Shown one piece after another: positions 1 through 8,576 of a stretch of DNA of 64,000 bases. Source of the stretch: JBQTKD01 sp052389435 (GTDB taxonomy: Bacteria > Actinomycetota > Actinomycetes > Sporichthyales > Sporichthyaceae); contig JBQTIB010000065.1 of the NCBI GenBank assembly GCA_052389435.1, forward strand, positions 1 through 64,000. The letters run 5' to 3'. The notes below the pieces were generated by a model, which worked only from the letters and a program-made list of their open reading frames with translations, made no database searches and had not been told where the DNA came from. The translations under genes and the position numbers were made by a program. Within the stretch, counting starts at the first letter, position 1. Each line of letters begins with the position of its first letter.

Positions 1-186
1 CTGTTCACCAAGACCGCGGACTACCCCCTCGGCGTCTACGTGCTCCCCAAGCACCTCGACGAGAAGGTCGCCCGCCTGCACCTCGACGCCCTCGGGGTGA
101 AGCTCACGACGCTCACCGAGGAGCAGGCCGCCTACATCGGCGTTCCGGTCGAGGGTCCGTACAAGCCGGAGATGTACCGGTACTGA
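1..186 (+). CDS. ahcY: S-adenosylhomocysteine hydrolase, C-terminal end (partial)
   Basis: The first 61 codons read in frame to a TGA at 184-186 and give the typical adenosylhomocysteinase C-terminus, ending in KPEMYRY, with the conserved YPLGVYVLPKHLDEKVA-type stretch at its start. The enzyme splits S-adenosylhomocysteine into adenosine and homocysteine in the cytoplasm, regenerating the methyl cycle. The terminal Lys-Tyr region normally reaches into the NAD site of the neighbouring subunit. The start and most of the gene lie before the window. A strong hairpin directly after the stop ends the transcript. Confidence 0.95.
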   Translation: MFTKTADYPLGVYVLPKHLDEKVARLHLDALGVKLTTLTEEQAAYIGVPVEGPYKPEMYRY

Positions 187-191
187 GTCAT

Positions 192-228
192 GGTGCGCTC
201 CGCGCGCGTCACGCGCGCGGAGCGCACC
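192..228 (+). terminator. Perfect 18-bp hairpin terminator after ahcY
   Basis: An inverted repeat with 18-nt arms (192-209 and 211-228, around C210) begins 5 nt after the ahcY stop. It has no U-tract, as is usual for actinobacterial terminators. Confidence 0.8.
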
Positions 229-322
229 GCTCCGGCTCCGGCCGGCTGCTCCTTCGGAGTGGGACGTCCGAGCCCGCGCCGGTGCTGGTGGCGGCGGGGC
301 GGCCGGTGAGAGGGTGCGGCCC

Positions 323-2104
323 ATGGCGTCCTGGGTCCCGCTGGTGCTCGTCCTTGCGCTGATTCCGCTGGTGGGAGCCGGGTTCGCCGCCCGAGCCCGC
401 GTCCGGCGGCGGGCGTTCGCCCGCGGCGAGGCCGTGCGGTTGCGGGCGGTGCTGAGCGGCACGCGTCCGCCGTACCCGGAGCGGTTCGTCGCCGGGCGCC
501 TGGAGCTCGGAGAACACCCCCGCTGGAGCGCGAACCGGGCCCGCGGCGTCGCGGACGTCGACTTCGCCGGAGCCCGGGTACTCGGGCTCGACCCGGCCGG
601 GATGGTCCGTCAGATGCGCCCGTCCGATGCGATGCTGATCGTCGAACTGCCCGACGGGGAACGCCTGCGGCTGATCACCACCGGCGACGACATCCGGCTG
701 ATCGCCGACGCCCTCGCCGCGACGTCCGCCCCGGCTGCGGGCGACGCGCCGCCGCCTCGCCGGGAACGGCGGCGCCGGCCCGCGGTGCCGTGGTGGAGCG
801 CGATCCTGCTGGCACTCGCCACGGGCTGGGCCGCGTTCTGGACCTGGGCGTGGGTCGCCGGGGACGTCGTCGACGGCGTAGCGGTCACCGACGCGGTCGA
901 GGAGGAGTGCCGAGCGCGCTGGACCGAGCCCAACGGCACCGAGCGCGTCCGAAAGATCGACTGCCCGGCCGACGCCAAGGCGGGCGACCGGCTCCGCGTC
1001 CACGCCGTCCCGGAACCGTTCACCTTCGCCTCCGGCGACGCGACGCTGAACCTCTGGTTCCCGGTCGGCATCGGCGTGGCGGGCTTCCTGCCGAGTGCCG
1101 GCTACGCGCTCCGGCCGCACCTCCCGCGGCTGCCGACGCCGCGCGCCCGGCGCCGTTCGGTCCCCGAGCCGCGCCCGCACGACGGGCGCGATCTCGGCGA
1201 GGGCGAGGTGTCCTACTCCGCGATCGCGGCGCTGCAGACCGAGCGTGCGGGAAGCCTGGGGTGGACGGTCGGCCCGTCGAGGGCGCGGGAGCCCATCCCG
1301 CGCCGGTGGTGGAAGGTCGCCTCCCTGCGCAAGGCGGCGCTGTACGGCCTGCCACGGGCCGCGGCGCCGCTGTTCCTCGTCGTCCTCGCCGCGCTCTCCG
1401 GCGCGCCCACGTGGTGGGCGGCGGTGCAGTTGGCGAGCGGTGACGTCGCCGTCGCGCAGGCCCGCGTCCACGAATCCCTGGGCGGTGTCGGGCCGTTCAT
1501 GCCGAACGAGATTGCGATCAGGTTCGAGTTCCAGGGACGCACCGTCGAGGCGTCCGTGGTTCACCGGGGAGAACTCGAGCCGGGGTCGCCGCTGGTGGTC
1601 CAGCACTCGCTCGCTCACCCCGCCGCCGCCCGCGTCGAGGGCGACGGCGACGGCATGGACTTCGTACTCGCGACGACGGGTCCGCTCGCGCTCGCCGGAC
1701 TCGGGTGGGCGGGCCTTCGGCTGTTCCGGTTGCGGCGGGAGTACCGCGGCCTCTGGCTCGTGCATCGCGAGGCCGCCCGGCCGTGGCGCTACGTGCGTTT
1801 CGTCGATCCGCTCGGCGTTCCGGCCCTGCTGCTCTTCTCGCAGTTCGACGACGGTCCGCCCGCCGCAGTCCTGCCGCTCGCGCCTCCGGCGACCGTCGCC
1901 GACGGCCTGCCCGTCGCCGGGACCGCGATGGTGCACGGCCAGGTTCGCGATCTGTCCCCGGTGCTGCCGGTGGTCGACGGCCGCCCGCTCTGGGCGCTCA
2001 CCCCCGCGCAGGCGGTCGAGCCGGAACTGGTGCGCGACCTGCTCAACGGCTACCTCCGCGACCCGGGCCCGGCGCCTCCCGGCAGGCGCCGGCGCGCGCG
2101 TTAG
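323..2104 (+). CDS. Multi-pass membrane protein with DUF3592-like segments
   Basis: A protein of about 593 aa whose family I cannot name. A hydrophobic segment at residues 2-20 is followed by a soluble domain to about residue 145, a membrane segment near 155-180, an extracytoplasmic Cys-containing stretch, and three more membrane segments near 240-262, 342-368 and 445-468. The loop after the fourth segment (reading like EIAIRFEFQGRTVEASV) resembles DUF3592 membrane proteins. ATG 323 is preferred because GAGAGG lies 9 nt upstream; GTG 314 in the same frame would leave no room for the ribosome site. Codon use is strongly GC3 and normal for the region. Downstream it converges on the lipoprotein gene at 2185. 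Confidence 0.75.
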   Translation: MASWVPLVLVLALIPLVGAGFAARARVRRRAFARGEAVRLRAVLSGTRPPYPERFVAGRLELGEHPRWSANRARGVADVDFAGARVLGLDPAGMVRQMRPSDAMLIVELPDGERLRLITTGDDIRLIADALAATSAPAAGDAPPPRRERRRRPAVPWWSAILLALATGWAAFWTWAWVAGDVVDGVAVTDAVEEECRARWTEPNGTERVRKIDCPADAKAGDRLRVHAVPEPFTFASGDATLNLWFPVGIGVAGFLPSAGYALRPHLPRLPTPRARRRSVPEPRPHDGRDLGEGEVSYSAIAALQTERAGSLGWTVGPSRAREPIPRRWWKVASLRKAALYGLPRAAAPLFLVVLAALSGAPTWWAAVQLASGDVAVAQARVHESLGGVGPFMPNEIAIRFEFQGRTVEASVVHRGELEPGSPLVVQHSLAHPAAARVEGDGDGMDFVLATTGPLALAGLGWAGLRLFRLRREYRGLWLVHREAARPWRYVRFVDPLGVPALLLFSQFDDGPPAAVLPLAPPATVADGLPVAGTAMVHGQVRDLSPVLPVVDGRPLWALTPAQAVEPELVRDLLNGYLRDPGPAPPGRRRRAR

Positions 2105-2184
2105 ACGTTGCGGGGCGCGTTGCGTCCCACGTGGCGAAGCGTCCAGGACGCCAGACGTCGGACGTCCGCCGTCCCGGCGGGCCC

Positions 2185-2892
2185 TCAGGCGGCGGCTTTG
2201 CGCAGGCGGGCGATCGCCTTCTCTGCCACGCGAAGCACCTGCGACCGGCTCACTGCGGGCTTGCCGAAGGAGTAGGAGGCGACCAGCAGCACGACGTGGC
2301 CGACCTGCGCCTGGACCAGGAAGCCCTCGGTGGCGAATGCGGTCCTCGTGCCCCTGTTCGAGGAGGTGCTGGTCCAGCCGATCGCGGCGTCGGCGCCGTC
2401 GAGGCTCACCCCGGTCGAGCGGTAGTCGACCTTCACGATCGTCCGGTCGACGCGGGCGACCTCCTCGTGGCAGGTCGAGCCGCGTCGGTCGAGCGCCGTG
2501 AGGTAGGCCGCGGCCTCGGCCGTGGAGGCCAGGACGTCGGCCTGCACGACGATTTCGTTCGAACCCTTCAGCAGGGCGGTCTGCTCGCCGCGGGCGAGAT
2601 AGGTCGGCTTCACCTTCAGGCACCTGGTGGCGCGGGTGATCGTGGGGTCGTTCGCCTCCGCGGGGGGCCGGGTCGTCTTGCGGTACCCGGAGACTTCGCC
2701 GCGGCTCGGCGCGGCGGCCGTCGCGATCCGCGCGGCCTGTTCCTCGTCGAGCGCACCGGTAGCTGCGGGCTCCGCCGCGGCCTCGGGCGATGCGGTGGCG
2801 GCCACCTTCGCGTCCGGTACCGCGGCCTCGGAGCCCCCGCAGGCGGTCAAACCCAGCAGCAGCGCGAGGGGAAGTACCCGGCGTGCGGTCAC
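2185..2892 (-). CDS. Secreted lipoprotein, unknown function
   Basis: 235 aa. The GTG start at 2892 puts a classical lipoprotein signal at the N-terminus: Arg-Arg, a Leu-rich core, and the lipobox LTAC with Cys at about residue 19, followed by an Ala/Glu/Pro-rich linker. Frames further upstream would bury the signal peptide. The mature domain (about 75-235) contains a conserved-looking Cys pair and resembles the sensor-type folds of many actinobacterial lipoproteins, but I cannot assign it to a named family. It is anchored on the outside of the membrane. Its neighbours are unrelated. Confidence 0.8.
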   Translation of the reverse strand: MTARRVLPLALLLGLTACGGSEAAVPDAKVAATASPEAAAEPAATGALDEEQAARIATAAAPSRGEVSGYRKTTRPPAEANDPTITRATRCLKVKPTYLARGEQTALLKGSNEIVVQADVLASTAEAAAYLTALDRRGSTCHEEVARVDRTIVKVDYRSTGVSLDGADAAIGWTSTSSNRGTRTAFATEGFLVQAQVGHVVLLVASYSFGKPAVSRSQVLRVAEKAIARLRKAAA

Positions 2893-2963
2893 GGTGCTCC
2901 CACTTCCGCCGCGTCGGGCGCTAGGACGTCGCTCTCGGGGCGGACGGTAGGGGAGGACGGAAG

Positions 2964-3257
2964 TCAGCCGGCGGCGACGCGACGGCCGTAGGCCTGGGTA
3001 ACGACTGTGCGTGCCCAGCGCATGCGGTGGCAGGTGACCTCGGGGTCCTTGCCGTAGCAGGCCGCGAGCTCCTCGGCACACGCCGCGACCTGGCCGTGGT
3101 GGGCGTGCAGGCTCTCCGCAAGCGCCGCGCAGACGACGTTCTCGTCGACGTACTGCGACGGCTGCAGGCTGCTGCAGAAGAGCAACTCGGCGAGTTCGTT
3201 GAGCGACATGGCGCCGAACGACTCGCTGGACTGACTGCTGCCTACGTAACCGACCAT
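2964..3257 (-). CDS. Small cytoplasmic protein with five cysteines
   Basis: 97 aa with an ATG start at 3257 and GGGAG 6 nt upstream. There is no signal peptide or membrane segment. The sequence is mostly helical and has Cys at 28, 43, 60, 67 and 76, with a basic C-terminus (MRWARTVVTQAYGRR). The spacing does not match a common zinc ribbon. It lies between the lipoprotein gene and the RDD gene on the same strand, with gaps of about 70 and 150 bp, so co-transcription is possible. Not recognised. Confidence 0.7.
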   Translation of the reverse strand: MVGYVGSSQSSESFGAMSLNELAELLFCSSLQPSQYVDENVVCAALAESLHAHHGQVAACAEELAACYGKDPEVTCHRMRWARTVVTQAYGRRVAAG

Positions 3258-3403
3258 CTTCTGCTCCCTGCCCCGCACTGTCGGTTTTTCAACCGCATGC
3301 ACCGATGTGTCCTTCGACGCGGGAGCTCGCCGCACCGCTCCCGGGTGCGGCCGGAACGGCACCTTCGGCGACGGAGATGGGACGAACGGATGAGGCCCGA
3401 CGT

Positions 3404-4432
3404 TCAGCGCGGAGCCTGAAACGGGCTTTCGTCCGCGGGCGGGGCGGCAGGCGGCGCGGGCGAAGGCGCGGGCGGCGGGGGCGTGTCGTAGGCGGGGGCT
3501 GGGCCGTAGGGCTGGCCGTAGGACTGCGGGCCGGGCTGCGGCTGGGTCGGCCAACCCGGACCGGGGGCGAACCCGGGCGGCGGCTGCCACCCCGCGGCAG
3601 GGGGGACCGGCCAGCCGGGCACCGCCCCCGGGGCCCACCCCGCGCGGGCAAGTTCGCGATTGCGTCGTTCCTCGAGCACCGCGGCGAGGACGGAGACCGG
3701 GTCGGCGCCCGACGGGGGGCGGACCCCGAGTTCGGCGAGGACTTCCTCGGCGATGCGCGTCGTCCAGTACTGCGCCTGAGCCGGGTCGAGCTCGGCGCGA
3801 CGGGTCAGCACCTGTCGGGCCTGCAGGGCGAGCTGGTCGGGAATTCGGGTGACCGGCAGGTCGGCCGCCCAGGCGGCGAGGTGGGGGTGGACGTAGGTCG
3901 GGGGAGCGGTTGCGGTGGGGACACGCTCCCGGACCACGACGGTCCCGGCCAGCAGGTCCCCGACGCGCTTGCCCTTGCTCGAGGCCAGGGAGACGATCAC
4001 GCCGACCGAGCCGAGCAGGATCGGGTTGAAGTCCACGAACACGGCGGTCAGCGCCCGGGCGAGGGCGTGCCGGAAGCGGATCGGACCGCCGTCGTCGCGA
4101 ACCACGCGCAGGCCGAAGATCATCTTTCCGGGGCTGCGTCCGCGGGTGAGCGTCTCCCAGGTCACCGGCCAGCCGACGACGAGCAGCACGACAGTCCCCA
4201 GGAACAGCGCTGCCGCCGCGGCGTCGTCCGCGCCCTCGGCCGCGGCTCCGACGACGCCGAGCACGACGACCGCCACGAGGGCGACGATCGCCAGGTCGAC
4301 CAGCAGCGCGAGTGCCCGGCTGGGCAGCTTGGCCAGCCGCAGGTGCAGCGCGACGGCCTCGCCGACCACCAGGTCCTGCGGCGGCGGCGGGGCGTACCAC
4401 CCCCCGGGCGCGCCGGGCGGTGGGTGACTCAT
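3404..4432 (-). CDS. RDD family membrane protein
   Basis: 342 aa. The RDD domain occupies about residues 30-195. A membrane segment follows an Arg-containing start (PSRALALLVDLAIVAL), then a second segment, the TRGRSPGKMIFGLRVV motif, a third segment, and the signature GKRVGDLLAGTVVV. Residues 200-290 form a soluble helical region and the last 55 residues are rich in Pro, Gly and Gln. RDD proteins are poorly understood; some act as ion antiporters. In mycobacteria the gene sits in the Rv3691-Rv3695 block with SpoIIM, MoxR and DUF58 genes. Here the partner SpoIIM gene is divergent at 4600 but the rest of the block lies 14 kb away. Confidence 0.93.
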   Translation of the reverse strand: MSHPPPGAPGGWYAPPPPQDLVVGEAVALHLRLAKLPSRALALLVDLAIVALVAVVVLGVVGAAAEGADDAAAAALFLGTVVLLVVGWPVTWETLTRGRSPGKMIFGLRVVRDDGGPIRFRHALARALTAVFVDFNPILLGSVGVIVSLASSKGKRVGDLLAGTVVVRERVPTATAPPTYVHPHLAAWAADLPVTRIPDQLALQARQVLTRRAELDPAQAQYWTTRIAEEVLAELGVRPPSGADPVSVLAAVLEERRNRELARAGWAPGAVPGWPVPPAAGWQPPPGFAPGPGWPTQPQPGPQSYGQPYGPAPAYDTPPPPAPSPAPPAAPPADESPFQAPR

Positions 4433-4599
4433 GGTCGCCAGTGTGCCCGCCGGAGCGTGCTCGTGCGGTCATGGAGAAGCGGGCGGCCGCCCAAACTCGG
4501 ACAAATCGAACCCCGTTCCGGTTCTGCGGTCGCCCGCGAGCGGGCCTCTCGGCAGGCGCGGGGGCTAGCCTCGGGGACGACGACGGGGAGGGGGCGCGG

Positions 4600-5598
4600 A
4601 TGGATCTCGACGCGTTCGTGGCCGTCCACACCCGCGAGTGGGAACGGCTCGACCACCTGCTCGGGCGCACCGGCGCGCTGTCCGGCGACGAGGCCGAAGA
4701 ACTCGTCGAGCTCTACCAGCGCACCGCGACGCACCTGTCGATCCTGTCCTCGGCCGCGCCCGACCCCGCGCTGCTCGGGCGGCTGTCGTCGCTGGTCGCC
4801 CGCGCTCGCTCGGCCGTGGCGGGCGGCGGCACTCCGGCCCGTCGAGCCTTGGCCGACTTCTTCCGGCGCCGGTTTCCCGCCGCGCTGTACCTGGCCTGGC
4901 GCTGGTGGGCCGGCGTCGCCGCGGCGTTCCTCGCGCTCTCCGCGGGCATGGCGGTGTGGGTGGCCACGAATCCGCAGGTGCAGCGGGCCGCCGTCGACCC
5001 CGAGCAGTACGCGGAGCTGACCCGGCCCGGCGGGAAGTTCGAGTCGTACTACTCCGAGTACGGCGCGGGCTCCTTCGCCGCCCAGGTGTGGACGAACAAC
5101 GCCTGGGTCGCCGCCGCCGGAATCACCCTCGGCGTGCTGATCCTGCCGGTCTTCTACGTGATCTGGATGAACGCGGCCAACCTCGGCGTCGCGCTCGGGC
5201 TGATGTCCGACGCCGGCCGGCTCGACACCTTCCTCGGCCTGCTGCTGCCGCACGGTCTGCTCGAACTGACCGCCGTGTTCGTCGCCTGCGGGGTGGGCCT
5301 GCGGGTCGGCTGGTCCTGGATCGATCCGGGGGCGCGCACCCGCGCCGAGGCGCTCGCGCAGACCGCCCGCGCCGCGATGGGTGTCGCCCTCGGGCTCGTT
5401 CTGGTCCTCGCCGTCTCCGGGGTCATCGAGGGCTTCGTGACCGGTCGCGGGTGGCCGACGCCGCTGCGCATCGGCATCGGCGTCGTCGCCGAACTGGCCT
5501 TCCTGGCCTACGTCTTCGGGCCCGGCCGCGCCGCCGCCCGCGCCGGCTACACCGGCGACGCCGAGGACGTAGGCGACCTGCGCCCCGCCGTCGGCTGA
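4600..5598 (+). CDS. Stage II sporulation protein M (SpoIIM) family membrane protein
   Basis: 332 aa from ATG 4600 (MDLDAFVAVHTREWERL). The N-terminal 100 residues are a helical cytosolic domain typical of actinobacterial and cyanobacterial SpoIIM homologues. A membrane segment near 105-125 follows, then several more between 170 and 320 with the conserved NNAWVAAAGITLGVL and LPHGLLELTAVFVACG stretches. In Bacillus SpoIIM drives peptidoglycan hydrolysis during engulfment. In actinomycetes the homologue is found with RDD and MoxR genes and its role is unknown. It shares a divergent promoter region with the RDD gene. Confidence 0.92.
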   Translation: MDLDAFVAVHTREWERLDHLLGRTGALSGDEAEELVELYQRTATHLSILSSAAPDPALLGRLSSLVARARSAVAGGGTPARRALADFFRRRFPAALYLAWRWWAGVAAAFLALSAGMAVWVATNPQVQRAAVDPEQYAELTRPGGKFESYYSEYGAGSFAAQVWTNNAWVAAAGITLGVLILPVFYVIWMNAANLGVALGLMSDAGRLDTFLGLLLPHGLLELTAVFVACGVGLRVGWSWIDPGARTRAEALAQTARAAMGVALGLVLVLAVSGVIEGFVTGRGWPTPLRIGIGVVAELAFLAYVFGPGRAAARAGYTGDAEDVGDLRPAVG

Positions 5599-5624
5599 CC
5601 CCTCGCCGGTGTGCTCGAACTCAG

Positions 5625-5684
5625 CCGATAGCGCACTGGAACACGCCTGCCAACCGCTTCGGCGGTGTTGGACTGCGCTATCGG
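5625..5684. terminator. Bidirectional terminator between SpoIIM-like and SDR genes
   Basis: Perfect 11-nt arms CCGATAGCGCA (5625-5635) and TGCGCTATCGG (5674-5684), with a further AACAC/GTGTT pair and a GC-rich inner stem. It lies between two converging genes. Confidence 0.65.
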
Positions 5685-5705
5685 CGCAGCCGTCGCATGC
5701 GCGGG

Positions 5706-6620
5706 CTAGGCGGGAATCTCGACGCGTCGGGACGCGTCGGCCGAGGCGATCTGCCGGGCCACCAGGTCGGCGAGGTCGGTGCTCGGCGCCCAGCCGATCA
5801 GTTCGCGCAGGCGGGTGGTGTCGGCGAGGGTGTCGCGGACCTCGTCGTGCGCGGCGGGTTCGACCTCGATGCTCACCGGCAGCCCGAGGCCTGCGCCGAC
5901 GGCGGCGACCATCTGGGCGAGGGAGTGTCCGACGCCGGTCCCGACGTTCACCGGCCCGGGGATCCCCGCGTTCAACAGGTCGACGAGCGCCCGCGCGACC
6001 TGGCGGACGTCGGTGAGGTCGCGGGTGCGGTCCGGGCTGCCGAGGATGCGCAGCGGCCGACCCGCCAGAGCTGCTTCGATCCACAGCGCGAGGGCCATGT
6101 CCGGGCGCTGACCCTCGCCGGCGACGGTGAACGGACGCGCGAGCACGACCCGGCCGCCGGCGCAGTTGTGCGCCTGGCACAGGGCCTCGACCTCGGCCTT
6201 GCTCCGGGCGTAGCCGCCGCGGGGCCGAAGGGCGTCGTCCTCCCGGCAGGGCCGGCCGTCGCTGCTGCCGCCGTAGATCGAGGAGGAGGTGGAGACGACG
6301 ACGGGAGTGTCCCGGTCCGTGGCGGCGAGGACGACCGCGGTCGCGAGCACGTTGTCGCGATGCCGGTGCCACGCGACGTCCGGGCGCCGGTCCCGCACGC
6401 CCGGGCAGCCGGCGAGGTGCACGACGCCGCCCGCGGTGCGCAGCGCCGCGGCGGTGCGCGGGTCGGCGTCGAGCAGGTCGACGCAGAGTTCGCGGTGGCC
6501 CGGGCCCTGCACGGGCGCCGGGAGGCGGTCGATGCCGAGCACCGGGCGGCCCGCGGCCAGCAGGCGCGCGACCACGGCCCGGCCGAGGAACCCGGCCGAC
6601 CCGGTCACGACGACCGTCAT
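5706..6620 (-). CDS. NAD-dependent epimerase/dehydratase (extended SDR)
   Basis: 304 aa. Residues 6-13 (TGSAGFLG) form the Rossmann nucleotide-binding loop. The catalytic set is visible: Ser112-114 and the YxxxK motif at Tyr137/Lys141 (YARSK). Length and motifs fit the sugar-nucleotide epimerase/4,6-dehydratase group (UDP-glucose 4-epimerase-like), acting in the cytoplasm; the substrate cannot be read from sequence. It is divergent from the flippase-glycosyltransferase fusion at 6732, and the shared promoter region suggests both work in making or decorating a surface glycan. Confidence 0.88.
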   Translation of the reverse strand: MTVVVTGSAGFLGRAVVARLLAAGRPVLGIDRLPAPVQGPGHRELCVDLLDADPRTAAALRTAGGVVHLAGCPGVRDRRPDVAWHRHRDNVLATAVVLAATDRDTPVVVSTSSSIYGGSSDGRPCREDDALRPRGGYARSKAEVEALCQAHNCAGGRVVLARPFTVAGEGQRPDMALALWIEAALAGRPLRILGSPDRTRDLTDVRQVARALVDLLNAGIPGPVNVGTGVGHSLAQMVAAVGAGLGLPVSIEVEPAAHDEVRDTLADTTRLRELIGWAPSTDLADLVARQIASADASRRVEIPA

Positions 6621-6675
6621 CCACTGCCTCCGCTTCGAAGGTCCCGGCAGCGAGAACTGCCCCAGAAAGCGGTGC

Positions 6676-6694
6676 CAAGGTTAGCCTCCCCTTG
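6676..6694. promoter_or_regulatory. Possible iron-box-like (IdeR/DmdR) half site
   Basis: CAAGGTTAGCCTCCCCTTG lies in the divergent promoter between the SDR gene and the glycosyltransferase fusion. By eye it matches 12 of 19 positions of the actinobacterial iron-box palindrome (TTAGGTTAGGCTAACCTAA). The left arm is good and the right arm poor. Confidence 0.2.
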
Positions 6695-6731
6695 GGCAAC
6701 GGCGGCCCTAGCGAGTGGAAAGCTGGCCTTT

Positions 6732-8420
6732 GTGGGGATTCGGGTGGCCAGGACCGGCGTGGGGCTGATCGTCCTGGCGCTGTCGATCGCCTACGTGGTC
6801 CACGTCGCCGAGGGCGACGTCCTCGCCGACACCTGGCACGCGATGGTCGGCGAACCGTTCGGGGTGGCGCTGGCCCTGCTCGCCTACGCGGTCGCGTTCG
6901 GTCTGCGGGCGTGGGCCTGGACCCGCGTTCTCCCGGGGCTGAGCTTCGGACAGGCCTGGGCTGCGCTGCACGTCTCCCTGCTCGGCAACCACGTCCTGCC
7001 GTTCCGGCTCGGCGAGGCGCTGCGCGTGACGTCGGTGCTTCGCCGCACCGACCTGCCGGCCGGCTCGGTCGCGGCGACGACGGTGAGCCTGCGGCTGGCC
7101 GACGTCGGTTCGGTCGCGCTGCTGGCGCTGATCGCCGTGCCCGGCCTGGCGATCGACCTGGTCGGCGGGTGGGCGTGGGTCCTGGTGCTGCTCGCCGGCG
7201 GCCTGGCGCTCGGCGGGCTCGTCGCCCTGCGGCGCTGGGCCGCCCGCCGCCCCGGCGCGGGGGTGCGCGTACCGCTCGGCGTCGGCGCGACGACCGTGTT
7301 CGGAGCGTGGGTGCGCGAGGCCGCGCTGGTGTGGCAGGTCGCGAACGCGGCGGGCGTCGACCTCGCCTACCACGAGGCCATCGCGGTGACGGCCGTCGCC
7401 GTGGCCGCGCAGACCCTCGCCGTCACCCCCGGCGGCTTCGGCTCCTACGAAGCCGCGGCAACCGCGGCGCTCGCCGTCCTCGGCGTCCCGGCCGCCACCG
7501 GTCTGGCGATCGCGCTCGCAACGCACGCGGTGAAAACCGTCTACTCCCTGGCCGTGGGGGCTCCCGCCCTGTGGCTGCCGCGGCCCGCCTACCTCGGCCG
7601 CGCCTCCGCCGCCGAACGCACCACCACGCGCTATCGGCTGCCCAAGCGGCTGCCCGCCCGGCCCGCGCCGTTCCCCGTGGCCGCGGACGCCCCGGTCGTC
7701 GCCGTGATCCCGGTACACGACGAGGAGGGCACGATCGCCGAGGTCGTCCGGCGGTTGCCCGCGTCCGTCGAAGGGCGTCCGGTGCACTGCCTGGTGGTCG
7801 ACGACGGCTCCGCCGACGCCTCCGCCGCCCGCGCCGCCCAGGCCGGCGCAACGGTGCTGCGCCACCCGCGCAACCTCGGCCTCGGAGCCGCCGTGCGCAC
7901 CGCGCTGCGCGAGGCGAGCGCGCTGGCGCCGGCGGCCGTCGTGTACCTCGACGCGGACCTCGAGTACGCCCCGGAGGACTTCGGGATCGTGGTCGCACCG
8001 GTGCTGGCGGGGACGGCGGACTACGTCGTCGGCTCCCGCTTCGCCGGGCAGATCGAGCACATGCGCCCGCACCGCCGCGTCGGCAACCTGGTCCTGACGA
8101 GGTGGGTGCGGTGGCTGACCCGCCGCCGCGATCTGACGGACGGTCAGAGCGGCTACCGGGCCTTCTCGCCGCGCGCGGCCGCGGAGGCCGAGATCGTGCA
8201 CGACTACAACTACGCCCAGGTCTTGACCCTCGACCTGCTGGCCAAGGGCTTCGTCTACACCGAGGTCCCGATCTCCTACGCCTTCCGCACGACGGGCGCC
8301 TCGTTCGTGAAGCTGGGCCGCTACCTCCGCAAGGTGATCCCCGCCGTCCACCGCGAGCTGAACGACCTCGGGCCGGCTCCGGCTGCCGATGGCGCGTCGG
8401 CTGCGGTGCTCGTCTCCTAG
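6732..8420 (+). CDS. Fusion of LPG-synthase-type membrane flippase domain and GT2 glycosyltransferase
   Basis: 562 aa from GTG 6732, which has GGAAAG 9 nt upstream; GTG 6744 is an alternative. Residues 1-290 are a multi-pass UPF0104/AglD-like membrane domain with the conserved LGNHVLPFRLGEALR and VTPGGFGSYE segments. From about residue 320 a family-2 glycosyltransferase begins (VIPVHDEEGTI), with VDDGS near 357, the metal-binding DAD motif (YLDADLEY) near 405, and the DGQSGYRAF acceptor-site motif. Dolichol/polyprenol-phosphate mannose or glucose synthases share this catalytic part. The membrane domain precedes the transferase in one chain, so sugar transfer to a lipid carrier and membrane handling are probably coupled. 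Confidence 0.88.
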   Translation: MGIRVARTGVGLIVLALSIAYVVHVAEGDVLADTWHAMVGEPFGVALALLAYAVAFGLRAWAWTRVLPGLSFGQAWAALHVSLLGNHVLPFRLGEALRVTSVLRRTDLPAGSVAATTVSLRLADVGSVALLALIAVPGLAIDLVGGWAWVLVLLAGGLALGGLVALRRWAARRPGAGVRVPLGVGATTVFGAWVREAALVWQVANAAGVDLAYHEAIAVTAVAVAAQTLAVTPGGFGSYEAAATAALAVLGVPAATGLAIALATHAVKTVYSLAVGAPALWLPRPAYLGRASAAERTTTRYRLPKRLPARPAPFPVAADAPVVAVIPVHDEEGTIAEVVRRLPASVEGRPVHCLVVDDGSADASAARAAQAGATVLRHPRNLGLGAAVRTALREASALAPAAVVYLDADLEYAPEDFGIVVAPVLAGTADYVVGSRFAGQIEHMRPHRRVGNLVLTRWVRWLTRRRDLTDGQSGYRAFSPRAAAEAEIVHDYNYAQVLTLDLLAKGFVYTEVPISYAFRTTGASFVKLGRYLRKVIPAVHRELNDLGPAPAADGASAAVLVS

Positions 8421-8545
8421 CGAGGCCGGGGAGGAAGGGCCGGTGGACGCAGGCTGTCCGCCCGCGAGGCCGTTGGCGACGGCCGTCTCCGGACATTCGG
8501 GCTGAGCGTCCATTAACGGCTGAAATAGGCAGACCAAAGCGTTGC

Positions 8546-8573
8546 TTGACACAAAATTCGAACATAGTATCGA
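8546..8573 (+). promoter_or_regulatory. Promoter with SOS-box-like palindrome, probably leaderless
   Basis: TCGAACATAGTATCGA (8558-8573) matches 10 of the 12 fixed positions of the mycobacterial LexA box TCGAAC-N4-GTTCGA. Inside it TAGTAT (8565-8570) is a good -10 element ending 6 nt before the ATG at 8577, which fits a leaderless transcript. TTGACA at 8546-8551 looks like a -35 but is only 13 nt from the -10. Confidence 0.5.
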
Positions 8574-8576
8574 CTT

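Noticed and set aside
209..2623. An 804-codon minus-strand frame over the membrane protein gene
   Set aside because: Its translation is Arg/Gly/Pro-rich shadow sequence; the plus-strand frame has membrane segments and a ribosome site.
5620..5690. Insertion-sequence end or attachment site
   Set aside because: A single inverted repeat between converging genes, without flanking duplication or transposase, is best explained as a terminator.
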